From the NCBI GenBank assembly GCA_937965925.1, contig CALCME010000001.1, positions 1 to 20,581 on the forward strand: a stretch of 20,581 bases of DNA. The letters run 5' to 3'. Positions within the stretch are counted from its first letter, which is position 1. Every line of letters begins with the position of its first letter. This document shows positions 9,092 to 17,766 of this stretch, piece after piece. The DNA comes from Candidatus Absconditabacterales bacterium. GTDB taxonomy: Bacteria > Patescibacteriota > Gracilibacteria > Absconditabacterales > Absconditicoccaceae. The position numbers and the translations under genes were made by a program. Under the pieces are notes generated by a model. The model was not told where the DNA came from, ran no database searches, and saw only the letters and a program-made list of their open reading frames with translations.

Positions 9092-9580
9092 ATGTTACCA
9101 TTATTTTTGATACCACTTATTACCTGATGAATAATTCAGTGCATAAAAGTCCTGATCGATTTAAGCATTGAAAAAAAGATCACTCGATGATCACTACGAA
9201 GTGCTTGATGATTTCCATCAGTACATAGTTGAATTGCTGCGAGTATTAGTACGCTCTTACTTCTCATTCATGGAATCGAATCTACAGAGTTTGCAATCAG
9301 TTTCACTTTTTCTTTCCTTTTTCGGTATGATGCAGCAAATATTAGATATGAGGCAGGAAAACATGCAAGTTTTCTAAACACTATTAGTCAAGAACTTATG
9401 GCATTAAGTTCTATTATTCTAGATAGTAAACATCGCAAACATGCAGTAAAACTATTGAAAGAAAGACTATGACATACTGTTTCAGAAGTAATTTGATGAA
9501 TCATTATTGGGTCCATAATTACTCGACTCCTGTATAATCGAATTTTACGTTATGAATTTTTACAGATCATTGGACTGTAA
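9092..9580 (+). CDS. DUF212 / divergent PAP2-family membrane protein, 162 aa, code 25
   Basis: The family (YuiD-like, related to acid phosphatase and vanadium haloperoxidase) has a PAP2-like membrane fold and may act on lipid or prenyl phosphates. The sequence has an N-terminal helix LPLFLIPLITGGIIQCIKVL. The signature RGSLRSAGGFPSVHSGIAA follows (the PS.HS core is normally GGMPSSHS). Then come RYDAANIRYEAGKHASFLN, and LKERLGHTVSEVIGGIIIG near the C-terminus. Length and motif order match the family. ATG 9092 is kept because the family needs the helix before QCIKV. The substrate is not known. Confidence 0.85.
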
Positions 9581-9604
9581 GTACTTTCTTATTACCCAGA
9601 TATC

Positions 9605-10480
9605 ATGAAGAATAAACGAAACATACGAAAAAAAGTAACTTCACCATTTCGTCTCTCCATTTCATCTACATGAACTGGATCAAAGAAAATTAGAAAAAAA
9701 CGCTCTAGACGAAGTAAATTTTTAGCTACTTCAAAACACCTCGTCCCTTGGATTGCGTGATGAACCGTAATCTGTTTATTAGTAATCTTAGGAGTCGTAG
9801 CATATAACAAACGATTTAATAATCCTGAATTTGACATCCAAGATGTTCTTATCGAAGAAGAAAGCATACTCACGTATGACAATCAAGATATTTTTTCAGC
9901 ACTAAAGGAAGGAATTATCTGAAAGAACTATCGTGGATTTATGCTCAGTGGTAAAAACACTTTGATCCAGACACTTCAACAAGAATATCCTCTTATTTCT
10001 TCAATAGATATTTTTCCTACAGAAAGAGAAACACTTCTGTATGCCAATATATTATTTCACCCTCCTCTCATTCAATTCAAAAACAACCTTTCAAGTCGAG
10101 TTATCTGGGAGAATCGTGCATATAAAGTTCGTAGTTCTGATACAATACAAGAGTGAACTATTTCCATATCGTTACCATCATATACTGATCAATATGAGAC
10201 ATTGGACTGAATTTTTTATAAGATACACAGCAAGACACTTGAGAGTATTATTACAAATATCTCAGACATTATTCCAATTGAAGAAATTGAAGAAATTGAA
10301 TATGATCCAGGTGGTCAAAAATTACATCTTACGTTCCAATGAAAGACAATTCTTTTCCATTTAGATAAATCAATTGACTGACAGCTCGTAAAACTCCTAG
10401 ATATTAAACAATATTATAAAGAGTATGACGCAATCTCCAAAATGGACTTATGAAGTAGTGATCATATCATTGTTAAATAA
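9605..10480 (+). CDS. ftsQ: FtsQ/DivIB-like cell-division protein, 291 aa, code 25
   Basis: FtsQ is a bitopic membrane protein that links early and late division proteins. The sequence shows a basic cytoplasmic tail (residues 1-45, KKIRKKRSRRSK). One helix (about 49-66, WIAGGTVICLLVILGVVAY) follows, then an extracytoplasmic part resembling a POTRA domain (FDIQDVLIEEESILTYDNQD, then the yP.I.si.if.p block QEYPLISSIDIFPTERE). The C-terminal region is poorly conserved in the family. A repeat EEIEEIEY near residue 235 is low complexity. It stands 24 bases after the DUF212 stop and likely shares its transcript. Another POTRA-type membrane protein is possible, so the symbol is tentative. Confidence 0.55.
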
Positions 10481-10587
10481 TGTCTTCTAGTTAGTAAAAA
10501 AATACTATATCTATAATAGTATAATACATCTATCGTACTCCTATCTTGAGAATAGTACTCTCGCCTCTTTATACCTATCACGTGTGT

Positions 10588-11652
10588 ATGCGTATACTCC
10601 TAGGACTTTCATGATGAGTCGATTCTGCAGTTGCAGCATATCTTCTAAAACAACAGTGACACGAGGTTATTGCCTGATTTATGAAAAATTTTGCGAATCC
10701 AGAAAATCCTCATTGTCATACAAGAGAAGATAGAAATATGGCAATAAAAGTAGCACATCATCTTGGGATTGATACCTTCATTATTTTTGATTTTCGCAAA
10801 CAATATCATGATCGTATTATTTCATATATATACGATGGCTATAAAGCCTGAAGAACTCCAAATCCTGATGTCTTATGTAACTCTCTCGTAAAGTTCGATT
10901 TGTTTTTGGAAAAATGAGCTTCACTGTGATGTGATGCTATTGCAACATGACACTATGCACGTCTTATCGAAGAAGAATGAATCTATCATCTTCTGAAATG
11001 AGTAGATACAAACAAAGATCAATCATATTTTCTCTCTGGTCTGAATCAACAACAACTAAGCCACTCATTATTCCCACTATGAGGGTACACTAAAGATCAG
11101 ATCAGGAAGATCGCAACGGATATTTGACTACCAAACGCTGACCGTAAAGATAGTCAATGATTATGTTTTATTGGAAAAGTACCTATAAAAGAATTTTTGA
11201 GCGAAGCCCTTCCCAAAAAGATAGGACACATTGTCGATCTTGATTGAAAAACACTATGAGAACATGATTGAGCTCATTTCGTTACTATAGGACAAAGAAC
11301 AGGACTTTGACTCAGTGGATGACCATGGTACGTCATTGATAAAAACACAGAAACAAACACAATCGTCGTAAGCAAAGATCAACAAAAAGATCTTTATCAT
11401 CGTCAATGTACAGCATCATGATGGCATCGGTCAGTCCCGACTCATACGGTAGACACCTTCAAAGAGATCCAACTTATGGCAAAGATCAGATACAGGCAAG
11501 AAGATCAAGCGTGTACTCTCCGTTTCGATGAGGAAAGAAAACTAATGCATATACATTTTGATCAGGCTCAAAGAGCTATCTCTCCAGGACAAATAATAGT
11601 AATCTATCACGCAGATAAACTTATATGACAAGGAACAATTGAAACAAGATAA
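10588..11652 (+). CDS. mnmA: tRNA-specific 2-thiouridylase MnmA, 354 aa, code 25
   Basis: MnmA uses ATP and a persulfide relay to make 2-thiouridine at U34 of tRNA-Lys, -Glu and -Gln. The N-terminal PP-loop GLSGGVDSAVAAYLL is at residues 6-20, and its two glycines (9 and 10) are TGA TGA. Catalytic Cys97 lies in NPDVLCNSLVKF and Cys193 in DSQGLCFIG, matching the E. coli Cys102 and Cys199 pair. Other family blocks are ATGHYARL, DQSYFLSGL, FVTIGQRTGLGLSGG and a C-terminal beta-barrel. Full length. A 107-base spacer with several TATAAT-like words precedes it. The gene converges on ftsX. Confidence 0.96.
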
Positions 11653-11679
11653 TGAGTTAGGACAAGTAGTTAACCTCAT

Positions 11680-11704
11680 GATGGAGACCATCTAGATCTT
11701 TTTT
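11680..11704 (+). terminator. Weak terminator-like hairpin after mnmA
   Basis: GATGG (11680-11684), loop AGA and CCATC (11688-11692) form a 5-bp stem. Six bases separate it from the T-run at 11699-11704, which is further than usual. It overlaps the ftsX stop on the other strand. It may serve the convergent junction. Confidence 0.3.
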
Positions 11705-12585
11705 AATAATCAAGAGAGATAAATAATTGTAAAAAAGAAACTAAGAACAAGAAGAACTAGATACTCCTGGACTAGAAAAGCTCATATTTTCTTTGCGCCC
11801 ATCGTGTACTCATACACTGACGTCTGAAAGACAGAAATAAAATACCCATCAAGAAATCTGAATATTCCAACAAAGTAAGCTATCATGAAAAGGAATCATA
11901 TTGTCATCACCAAAAATGACATAATCAGAAATGGACGTTGTATCGTGGAGAAATGAGCTCCCAAAAGCTTCTCTACTTCTATCTGTTTGAGAAAACGATA
12001 AAATGTAAGCCTCAGTCAAAACAAAAGGACCGCAATGATAATCAGAGTAATGATAAGAATCAAAAAGTTTGTGAATTTTTTTAGAAAATTTGTTAGATTA
12101 ATCACTTGTGAAGATCTTCTCTCTTGTTCTGAAAAGGTAAATCATTCTGATTCTAATGCTTCGAGATTTACGATAATATCTTCATATTTTAAGACAATGT
12201 CTTTCAAGACGCGATATTCTCTTTCATTATCGAAAAGCACATACATCGTTGGTGGCAAAGGATTCTCTATCCCATATTTTTCAAAATTAGTAATTACATC
12301 AGGAAGTCTTTCTTCAAGAATTTCAAAAGCATCATCTTTGGAGTAATACTCTACATTCATTCCATATTCTTCTAGTTCTTGCTTCATATCTATTGCTTCT
12401 GAATAGACAAGGTCTTTGGTCTGAGTTGTATCATCCAAATAAAGATATACACCGAGTTTTTCTTTCACTTCTTGATTAAACACATCAGTATTGTATGAAA
12501 GTAACACTAACAGATTTCAAAAAAACAGAAGAAAACTAACAATTCAAATCAATGAAAGAATATGTTTCCAAGATGATCGTAGCAT
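11692..12585 (-). CDS. ftsX: Cell-division ABC-type membrane protein FtsX, 297 aa, code 25
   Basis: FtsX with the ATPase FtsE controls peptidoglycan hydrolases at the division site. From ATG 12585 the protein has an N-terminal helix (about residues 7-29, HILSLIGIVSFLLFFGNLLVL). The extracytoplasmic domain FNQEVKEKLGVYLYLDD through YYSKDDAFEILEERLPD is the FtsX signature. Three more helices occupy the C-terminal half, the first NFLILIITLIIIAVLLLFGL. Length and topology match FtsX. The stop is TAG at 11694-11692. No ftsE is seen here, although it normally lies directly upstream. A TPR gene takes that position 176 bases away. Confidence 0.88.
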
Positions 12586-12637
12586 CTGTACAGTTGTATT
12601 CGACACTTGTGTAAGATTTAACAGGTAAAGGCAGGAT

Positions 12638-12701
12638 ATGGGAATGGGAATGGGAATTGTTATCTTTATTTCATATTTCAATTTTTCTATTTCTATTTCT
12701 A
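12638..12701. repeat. Two short tandem hexamer runs between ftsX and the TPR gene
   Basis: ATGGGA is repeated three times at 12638-12655, and TTTCTA three times at 12684-12701. They lie in the 176-base spacer upstream of ftsX. Such runs can vary in length by slippage and could change promoter spacing, but no function is shown. Confidence 0.6.
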
Positions 12702-12761
12702 TTTTATATGTTTATGGTTTTTAGCTTTTAGTTTTATTATTATAAAGCAATGATAGACTAC

Positions 12762-13358
12762 TTATCCTTTCAAAAATTGTTCAAAAAGAGTTACTTTTTC
12801 ATCATAATATGATATATCTCTATCAAAACAATTTAACTTCTCTTTATGGGTACGAAAGTGCTTGATATATTTTTTTGCTTGAGAAACTTTTTTTTCTAGT
12901 ATAGAAATCTCGATTAAATTTAAAATAACTTCTGCATCGTACTCATTTACCTTATAGGATTTCATCAAATACGTAATTCATTGTTCTCTATTTCATGACC
13001 AATATTCACAAAGTCCATAACATCTCAAAATTTCAGGATTATCTCCATCAAGCATTGTAATAGCTTTCTTAAAGTATGATTTTGCAATACTCCATTGGGT
13101 TTTTTCCATCTCGAGGACTCCTTTTATATACCATCACATCGCATCTTCATCATATGAGTCCAAAAGAAAATCAACAGGCTTCTCAGCTTTGGTGATATCT
13201 CCTCTTCTATATTCTATATCTGCTACCTGATACAGCGCTTCCTTGTTTTTTGGATCACGTACTAACAAAGTATTGACTCTCGAGAGAGCTTCATCGTACT
13301 TTCCTTGCTTTTTTAGTGCTTCAATTTCCTCGAGCACGATGTTTGGAATGACTGACAT
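12762..13358 (-). CDS. Tetratricopeptide-repeat protein, 198 aa, code 25
   Basis: TPRs form helical scaffolds for protein-protein contacts. The frame begins MSVIPNIVLEEIEALKKQ and shows successive 34-residue-like units. ALKKQGKYDEALSRVNTLLV is the first; LYQVADIEYRRGDITKAEK, EKTQWSIAKSYFKKAITML and YGLCEYWSGNREQGITYL follow, with the usual W/L-G-Y-A-P positions. No signal peptide or membrane helix is seen. ATG 13358 is preferred over an upstream in-frame Met because it begins the first TPR helix and is preceded by ATATATCT, like other starts here. It lies between ftsX and the rplA terminator and could form a small unit with ftsX. Its partner is unknown. Confidence 0.8.
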
Positions 13359-13425
13359 AGATATATTAAGAGTAATTGATGAATAGGCATATAGTTGTAG
13401 TGTAATGAAAAGAGAGAAAGAGTGC

Positions 13426-13463
13426 AAAAAAAAAGTCCATCAATCTAACGATTGAATGGACTT
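13426..13463 (-). terminator. Strong terminator after rplA
   Basis: On the minus strand AAGTCCAT-CAATC pairs with GATTG-ATGGACTT (13463-13450 with 13445-13433), a 13-bp stem with one bulged base and loop GTTA. A run of at least eight T follows. It closes the secE-nusG-rplK-rplA cluster. Opposite-strand T-run is short, so mainly unidirectional. Confidence 0.9.
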
Positions 13464-13490
13464 CTTTTAAAATACATTTCTCATACAAAA

Positions 13491-14174
13491 TTACCCTTGT
13501 TCTACTTGTACTCATGGTCCCATTGTAGGAGAGAGAACTATTTTTCTAATGAGACTACCCTTTACTCATACCGGTTTATTCTCTTCCATAGAAGAAATAA
13601 TAGACGTGACATTCTCAATAAGTTGTTCATCTGAAAAGTTAAGTTTCCCAACAGCTACATGAATATTTCATGTTTTATCTAACTTATATTCAACCCTACC
13701 TTTTTTAAGTTCATCAACAGTCTTCGAGATATTTGCCGTTACTGTTCCTGCTTTAGGATTAGGCATAAGTCCTTTTGGTCAAAGCGTTTTAGCTACTCTT
13801 GCAAGATCTCTCATCTGATCTGCTGTTGTAACCAAGATATCAAAATCGATCTTTCCATTCTGAATATCAGTGAGTAATTCAGTGTTTCATACAATATCAG
13901 CTCATGCAGAAGTTGCTTCATCTCTTTTATCATCAGAAACAAATGCTGCTACTTTTATTGTCTTTCCTGTACCATGAGGAAGAATTACGGTTCATCTTAA
14001 CATCTGGTCGTTATATTTAGGATTAGCTCCTGTCTTTATGTTAAGCTCTAACGATCATATGAATGTACTGGTAGATACTGATTTCACTAGTGTAACAGCT
14101 TCAGCTAATGGATACTGTGATTCTGCTGGCACGTTTGCCTTTGCTGCTATGTATTTTTTTCCTCTTTTAGCCAT
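13491..14174 (-). CDS. rplA: 50S ribosomal protein L1, 227 aa, code 25
   Basis: L1 binds 23S rRNA at the mobile stalk and often represses its own operon. Family blocks are all present: [11 protein letters not shown] at the start, [35 protein letters not shown], the signature [18 protein letters not shown] and the C-terminal SPTMGPGVQVEQG. The length is normal. It follows rplK by 88 bases and precedes the strong terminator. Several family glycines, for instance in TMGPG, are TGA. Confidence 0.97.
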
Positions 14175-14262
14175 GATAATTTTAATGTAAGAATAAAAGC
14201 GGTTCTAACGACTATGTATAGAGTCTCCCGCAACTTTTTCGTAAGAAGAGAACAGATTGTAA

Positions 14263-14703
14263 TTATTTCACTTCGATTCCAAGACTCTTAGCTGTTCCTA
14301 TAATACTTTTTCTAATTGAATCTCTTTTCTTCGTATTCATTACTGGCATCTTGATGTCAATAATATCTTCTAAATCATCCTTAGAAAGAGTTGCCACCTT
14401 GATTTTATTTGCTTCACCTGATCATTTTTGTATCTTCGCTTTATACTTAAGTAATGAAGACGTAATTGGAGGAAGAATTTCCATACTATACGTTCTATCC
14501 ACATACACTTTGATATTAACAGGAACTTTAATTACTGCTCCACCATAGGTTTGCATTGTTTCTTGTGTTTTGTCATTGAACTCCTTCACAAACGCTCAGA
14601 TATTGATACCATGTTGCCCTAGAATAGGACCAATAGGAGGTGCTGGAGTTGCTTTCCCTGCAGGCATATGCAGTGTAAATTCAATCGTTACTTTTCAAGC
14701 CAT
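14263..14703 (-). CDS. rplK: 50S ribosomal protein L11, 146 aa, code 25
   Basis: L11 forms the GTPase-associated centre with 23S rRNA. It reads [20 protein letters not shown], then [22 protein letters not shown] and [18 protein letters not shown]. It ends [17 protein letters not shown], all as expected for the family, and has normal length. It stands upstream of rplA as in most bacteria. The 5' gap of about 200 bases holds a 12-bp perfect inverted repeat, so rplK-rplA may have its own control rather than reading straight through from nusG. TTATACCT directly precedes the ATG. Confidence 0.97.
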
Positions 14704-14777
14704 AGGTATAAAGTTTTAGATATAAAGTATGAAGCTCTCGGCTTCTATCGATATAGGTAATTCACATTAACATAACG

Positions 14778-14811
14778 ATCTCGAGAACACATACATATAT
14801 GTTCTCGAGAT
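14778..14811. promoter_or_regulatory. Perfect 12-bp inverted repeat upstream of rplK
   Basis: ATCTCGAGAACA (14778-14789) and TGTTCTCGAGAT (14800-14811) are exact inverse copies around a 10-base loop. No T-run follows on either strand, so it does not look like an ordinary terminator. It lies between the exported-protein gene and rplK. It could be an RNA processing hairpin, an autoregulatory site for a ribosomal protein or an operator. A palindromic ATATACTAGTATAT sits next to it (14814-14827). Confidence 0.6.
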
Positions 14812-14905
14812 TGATATACTAGTATATTTACAAAAATGGAGACATTATCAATAAAGCTATGCTGAATATACGATATTGAGTTATTGAGTCTAATAGAAAT
14901 TAAGT

Positions 14906-15991
14906 CTAATAGAACTGTTCAAACAAGCTCTTAACATAGATTTTATTTTCCAATACAGAGTAGTAATCTTTATCTATTTGAAGAAACCAGCTATCACCAT
15001 TTTCAAAGGTAATAATCATAAGTTCTTTCAGATTTCTCTTATACGAAGGAACAACCATTTTGGTTACCTTCTTCCCTAATAACTGACTATTTTGTATAGC
15101 AATTTGATCAACAATGTCAACAGAAGTTCATCCTAAGAAAGAAACAATATCAATCATAGGTTCATTAAATTTTCACAGATAGATGAAATGAGTATTATGT
15201 ATATCTTTCAAGATATAACTCACATCATCTTCAAGATTTAACTTATCGATAATATCAAGTGTTCAGTCTCGTTTCCATGTGTTTACCAAGGCAATTTCTC
15301 ATCAGACACTCTCCTTGCTTGCTGTATCAACAGGAGGTTGATCTTGAGTTGCAGCTGGGTCAACAACGGTTGTACCTTGAGTAGGAGCTGATACTACTGT
15401 AGAATCATTTTCGTTCTGAACTACAATAGTCGGAGACTCTTTTATTCATCAAGAAACGGAAACAGTACTAGGAGTTATTGTCGATGACGACTCTCTCCCA
15501 AACAGATAATCCGTTGAGAAGAATTTTCTTCATTGAAGATCTTCTATAACTTCAGGTAATTTCACAGGGACAGAAGCTTCAGGAAGATTTGTTGAACTAT
15601 TCGTACGAGTTGATCAGGTGTTTTGAATAAGTTGTGTGTCAGTCGTATTCGTTTTTCTCACCTGAGAATCTACAAGATCTTGTACTGACTTTTGTACAGC
15701 ATTTTTAACGACTGGATCTGTTACTCAAGTTGTAAGACTGGTCGAAGGGGAAATAATTGGATTATACACTGGATTATAGTAAATATCATCTGACCCAGAT
15801 ACAGCTGGTACTGTTTTTTGAACAACTGCTTGTTGCAAAGGAGTTCTCGATGTCTGAACAAATGTTGCTCCTGTGGAACGCCCATTACCAAATCCGTCAG
15901 ATCAGTGCACATCGAAAAATATGACATATACCAACAACAATGCCGTTAACAAAACCACTAATGATCGACCTATTCTGCGAGTCTCATCCAT
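14906..15991 (-). CDS. Unknown exported or membrane-anchored protein, 361 aa, code 25
   Basis: I recognise no family. Met at 15991 gives MDETRRIGRSLVVLLTALLL, an N-in membrane anchor or uncleaved signal (about residues 9-26). Residues 30-250 are Ser/Thr/Val/Gln-rich and low in structure, with many short extended stretches such as TNTTDTQLIQNTGSTRTNSS. A C-terminal domain of about 110 residues follows (SVWGEIALVNTWKRDGTLDI through KIYVKSLFEQFY). It is of mixed alpha/beta character and has aromatic strands. It lies between nusG and rplK on the same strand, a place usually without a gene. It looks like a surface protein with a stalk. Consistent TGA-as-Gly codons support the reading. Confidence 0.75.
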
Positions 15992-16096
15992 CTGTACATC
16001 AAAGCGCTAAAAGCGACTAATACAAAACCAATACACAATTTACACAATTACAATTCCACGAACTCATTAGTATTCATTCTCCTTCATCACATGAAA

Positions 16097-16666
16097 CTAG
16101 GTATCAGATTCTACCTTTTCGAACGAAACAAGCACTGGTGTATTTCTTCATAAAATTTCTACATTAACATATAACATTCATTTTGCAGTGTCTATTTCAG
16201 TAACAACTCATTTCATACCATTAAAGTCTCAATCTTTCAAAATAACAACATCTCCTTCTTCAAAAGGAACAGCATACTCTGCTTTTGCATTCTTTTCTTC
16301 AACATGATTAATAATGTCTTCGTATTCTTGTTGTGAAAGTGGAATAGGACGAATTTCAGCTCATACAATCAGTCTTACTCATGGAGTATTCCTAATAATA
16401 TACCAGATTTTCTCGTTCATCTTAGATTTAACAAACACATACCCTGGATAGAGCTTAGTAGGTCTAAACATTTTAATTCATTTTTTATAATAGACCTCAT
16501 TAACCACGGGATTAAGATAGTCTACAATATCATCTTCCATCTTTTTTTTCGCAACTCTCTCTTTAAGATGCGTAATTACTTGTGCTTCTTGACCAGAATT
16601 CACACTCAACACGTACCATCTATATTGATTATCTTCAATCTGTTTTTTTAATTCTTGATGTGACAT
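16097..16666 (-). CDS. nusG: Transcription termination/antitermination protein NusG, 189 aa, code 25
   Basis: NusG binds RNA polymerase and couples it to Rho or the ribosome. The N-terminal domain has YRWYVLSVNSGQEAQVITHL and the signature LYPGYVFVKSKMNEKIWYII, NTPGVRLIVG. The KOW domain at the C-terminus is VPFEEGDVVILKDGDFKGMK followed by GVVTEI. Order secE-nusG and the 64-base gap fit the classical arrangement. The length is normal. Confidence 0.96.
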
Positions 16667-16730
16667 AGGTTCCTAAATCTAAAAGCAAAAAACATGATAT
16701 TCAAAAAAAAGAAAAAACGACGTTTCTTTT

Positions 16731-16919
16731 CTAGTATCCTTTCATCATATCATAGAACATCGAGTAGAGTTTTCCAAACAACCCATCCATAACTGCAAAC
16801 AATATTGCAGCAATAATCACAACAAAAAAGATTACTAATGTAAGGTCAATCACTTCTTTTGTACTAGGTTTTCTTACTTTCTTTAAGGTATCTAGACTAT
16901 CATAGAAAAAATCTAACAT
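16731..16919 (-). CDS. secE: Preprotein translocase subunit SecE, 62 aa
   Basis: SecE is the small essential clamp of the SecY channel. From ATG 16919 it reads MLDFFYDSLDTLKKVRKPST, then KEVIDLTLVIFFVVIIAAIL (membrane helix about 27-47), ending in MFYDMMKGY. The amphipathic helix with KKVRKPS before a single membrane span, and location before nusG, identify it. Upstream TTG codons could extend it, but the ATG fits the family's N-terminus. Confidence 0.92.
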   Translation of the reverse strand: MLDFFYDSLDTLKKVRKPSTKEVIDLTLVIFFVVIIAAILFAVMDGLFGKLYSMFYDMMKGY

Positions 16920-16923
16920 TTCA

Positions 16924-16953
16924 AATATACGTATAAAAAACAAAAGAACTCAA
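16924..16953 (-). promoter_or_regulatory. Candidate promoter of the secE-nusG cluster
   Basis: On the minus strand TTGAGT (16953-16948) and TATATT (16929-16924) are 18 bases apart, with only four bases between the -10 box and the secE ATG. That would give a leaderless or nearly leaderless message. It overlaps the T-tract of the upstream terminator. The match is moderate. Confidence 0.35.
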
Positions 16954-16972
16954 AAAAGCCGTTTACTCGGCT
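16952..16972 (-). terminator. Terminator between the glyA-regulator unit and secE
   Basis: On the minus strand AGCCG (16972-16968) pairs with CGGCT (16961-16957) around the loop AGTAAA, followed by six T. It would stop transcription arriving from glyA and the regulator gene about 200 bases upstream, insulating secE. Confidence 0.75.
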
Positions 16973-17004
16973 AACTTGTCTAGATATAGGGTTCTGTGAA
17001 AGAA

Positions 17005-17136
17005 ATGCAAGATATAGTAGTAGATATAGTTAAAGACATCGTTGAAGGTATCGTTGAAGAAAGGTATCTCATGTTCATATACACTAAACAATACACATAT
17101 ACGTTCGACAGAAGTAAGGATTCAAATTACAATTAA
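17005..17136 (+). CDS. Possible small peptide of 43 aa (low confidence)
   Basis: A plus-strand frame from ATG 17005 reads MQDIVVDIVKDIVEGIVEE and ends at TAA 17134-17136. The first 22 residues form a heptad-like amphipathic pattern of Asp/Glu/Val/Ile. It contains no TGA. It lies in the 253-base gap between two minus-strand units, where no other gene is seen. It shares the word DIVEG with the tail of the protein encoded at 19339-20529. It may be chance. Confidence 0.25.
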   Translation: MQDIVVDIVKDIVEGIVEERYLMFIYTKQYTYTFDRSKDSNYN

Positions 17137-17172
17137 ATAAACGAAATAGCATAATTTTCTGAGTGAGTTACG

Positions 17173-17766
17173 CTACTTTTTCTGCTCTGGTACCTTGACT
17201 TTTCATCCGTCACCTAGCTCTCATATAATTTCCACCTCCTCTCCTTGTCTCATAAGTTGAAGAACAAACTTATCAGCCAGCCTGTAACGCTTATCAAACT
17301 CATCACACGACATAAACGACACATTAACCAGCTCAATCAGATACTTCCTAAATATTTCTGTTATCTGTTCTTTTACTTCAGTGAGTTGCTCTTTTACTCA
17401 TTCTTGATAAATGAGGACCAAATCAACCTCTAACTCTTTACCAAACAACTTTCAAAGATAACATTTCTGAGTTTCTAGAGTAAGTGTAGAAAAATATGAG
17501 ACAAGTTCCGTACGTAAGGAGTAGAGAAACAATGCTTTGATATACCCATCAAGCCCGGGAGTAAGAGAGATTGATCGACTATTTTGATCCTTCCTGATAG
17601 TAATCATTCAGGACTCATCAAGTTGTTCGATTTGTTTCTTGATTGCAGGAAACGACCAGGTAAGATCAGTTTCAAATGCACGCATAGAAATCCCTTGTCT
17701 ACGAAAGACAAGGTATTTCAGTATATCAGTCTTGGTCCTGGACCCAAAAAGTTTATCTAAGTTCAT
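17173..17766 (-). CDS. Winged-helix regulator with a degenerate nucleotidyltransferase-like domain, 197 aa, code 25
   Basis: The N-terminal 70 residues form a winged helix-turn-helix ([19 protein letters not shown], then RAFETDLTWSFPAIKKQIEQ as recognition region and a basic wing). The rest resembles the nucleotidyltransferase-like part found fused to ArsR-type helices: CYLGKLFGKELEVDLVLIYQ, EIFRKYLIELVNVSFMSCDE, then EFDKRYRLADKFVLQLMRQ and EVEIIGEL. The catalytic G-S motif and paired Asp are not seen, so enzyme activity is unlikely. The ATG overlaps the glyA stop as TAATG, so the genes are probably translationally coupled. A terminator lies about 200 bases downstream. The regulated target is unknown. 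Confidence 0.7.

Noticed and set aside
12035..12346. 103-codon plus-strand frame
   Set aside because: It is antisense to ftsX, which carries clear family motifs.
12638..12701. CRISPR-like array
   Set aside because: The hexamer runs have no spacers and no cas genes are present; they are simple tandem repeats.
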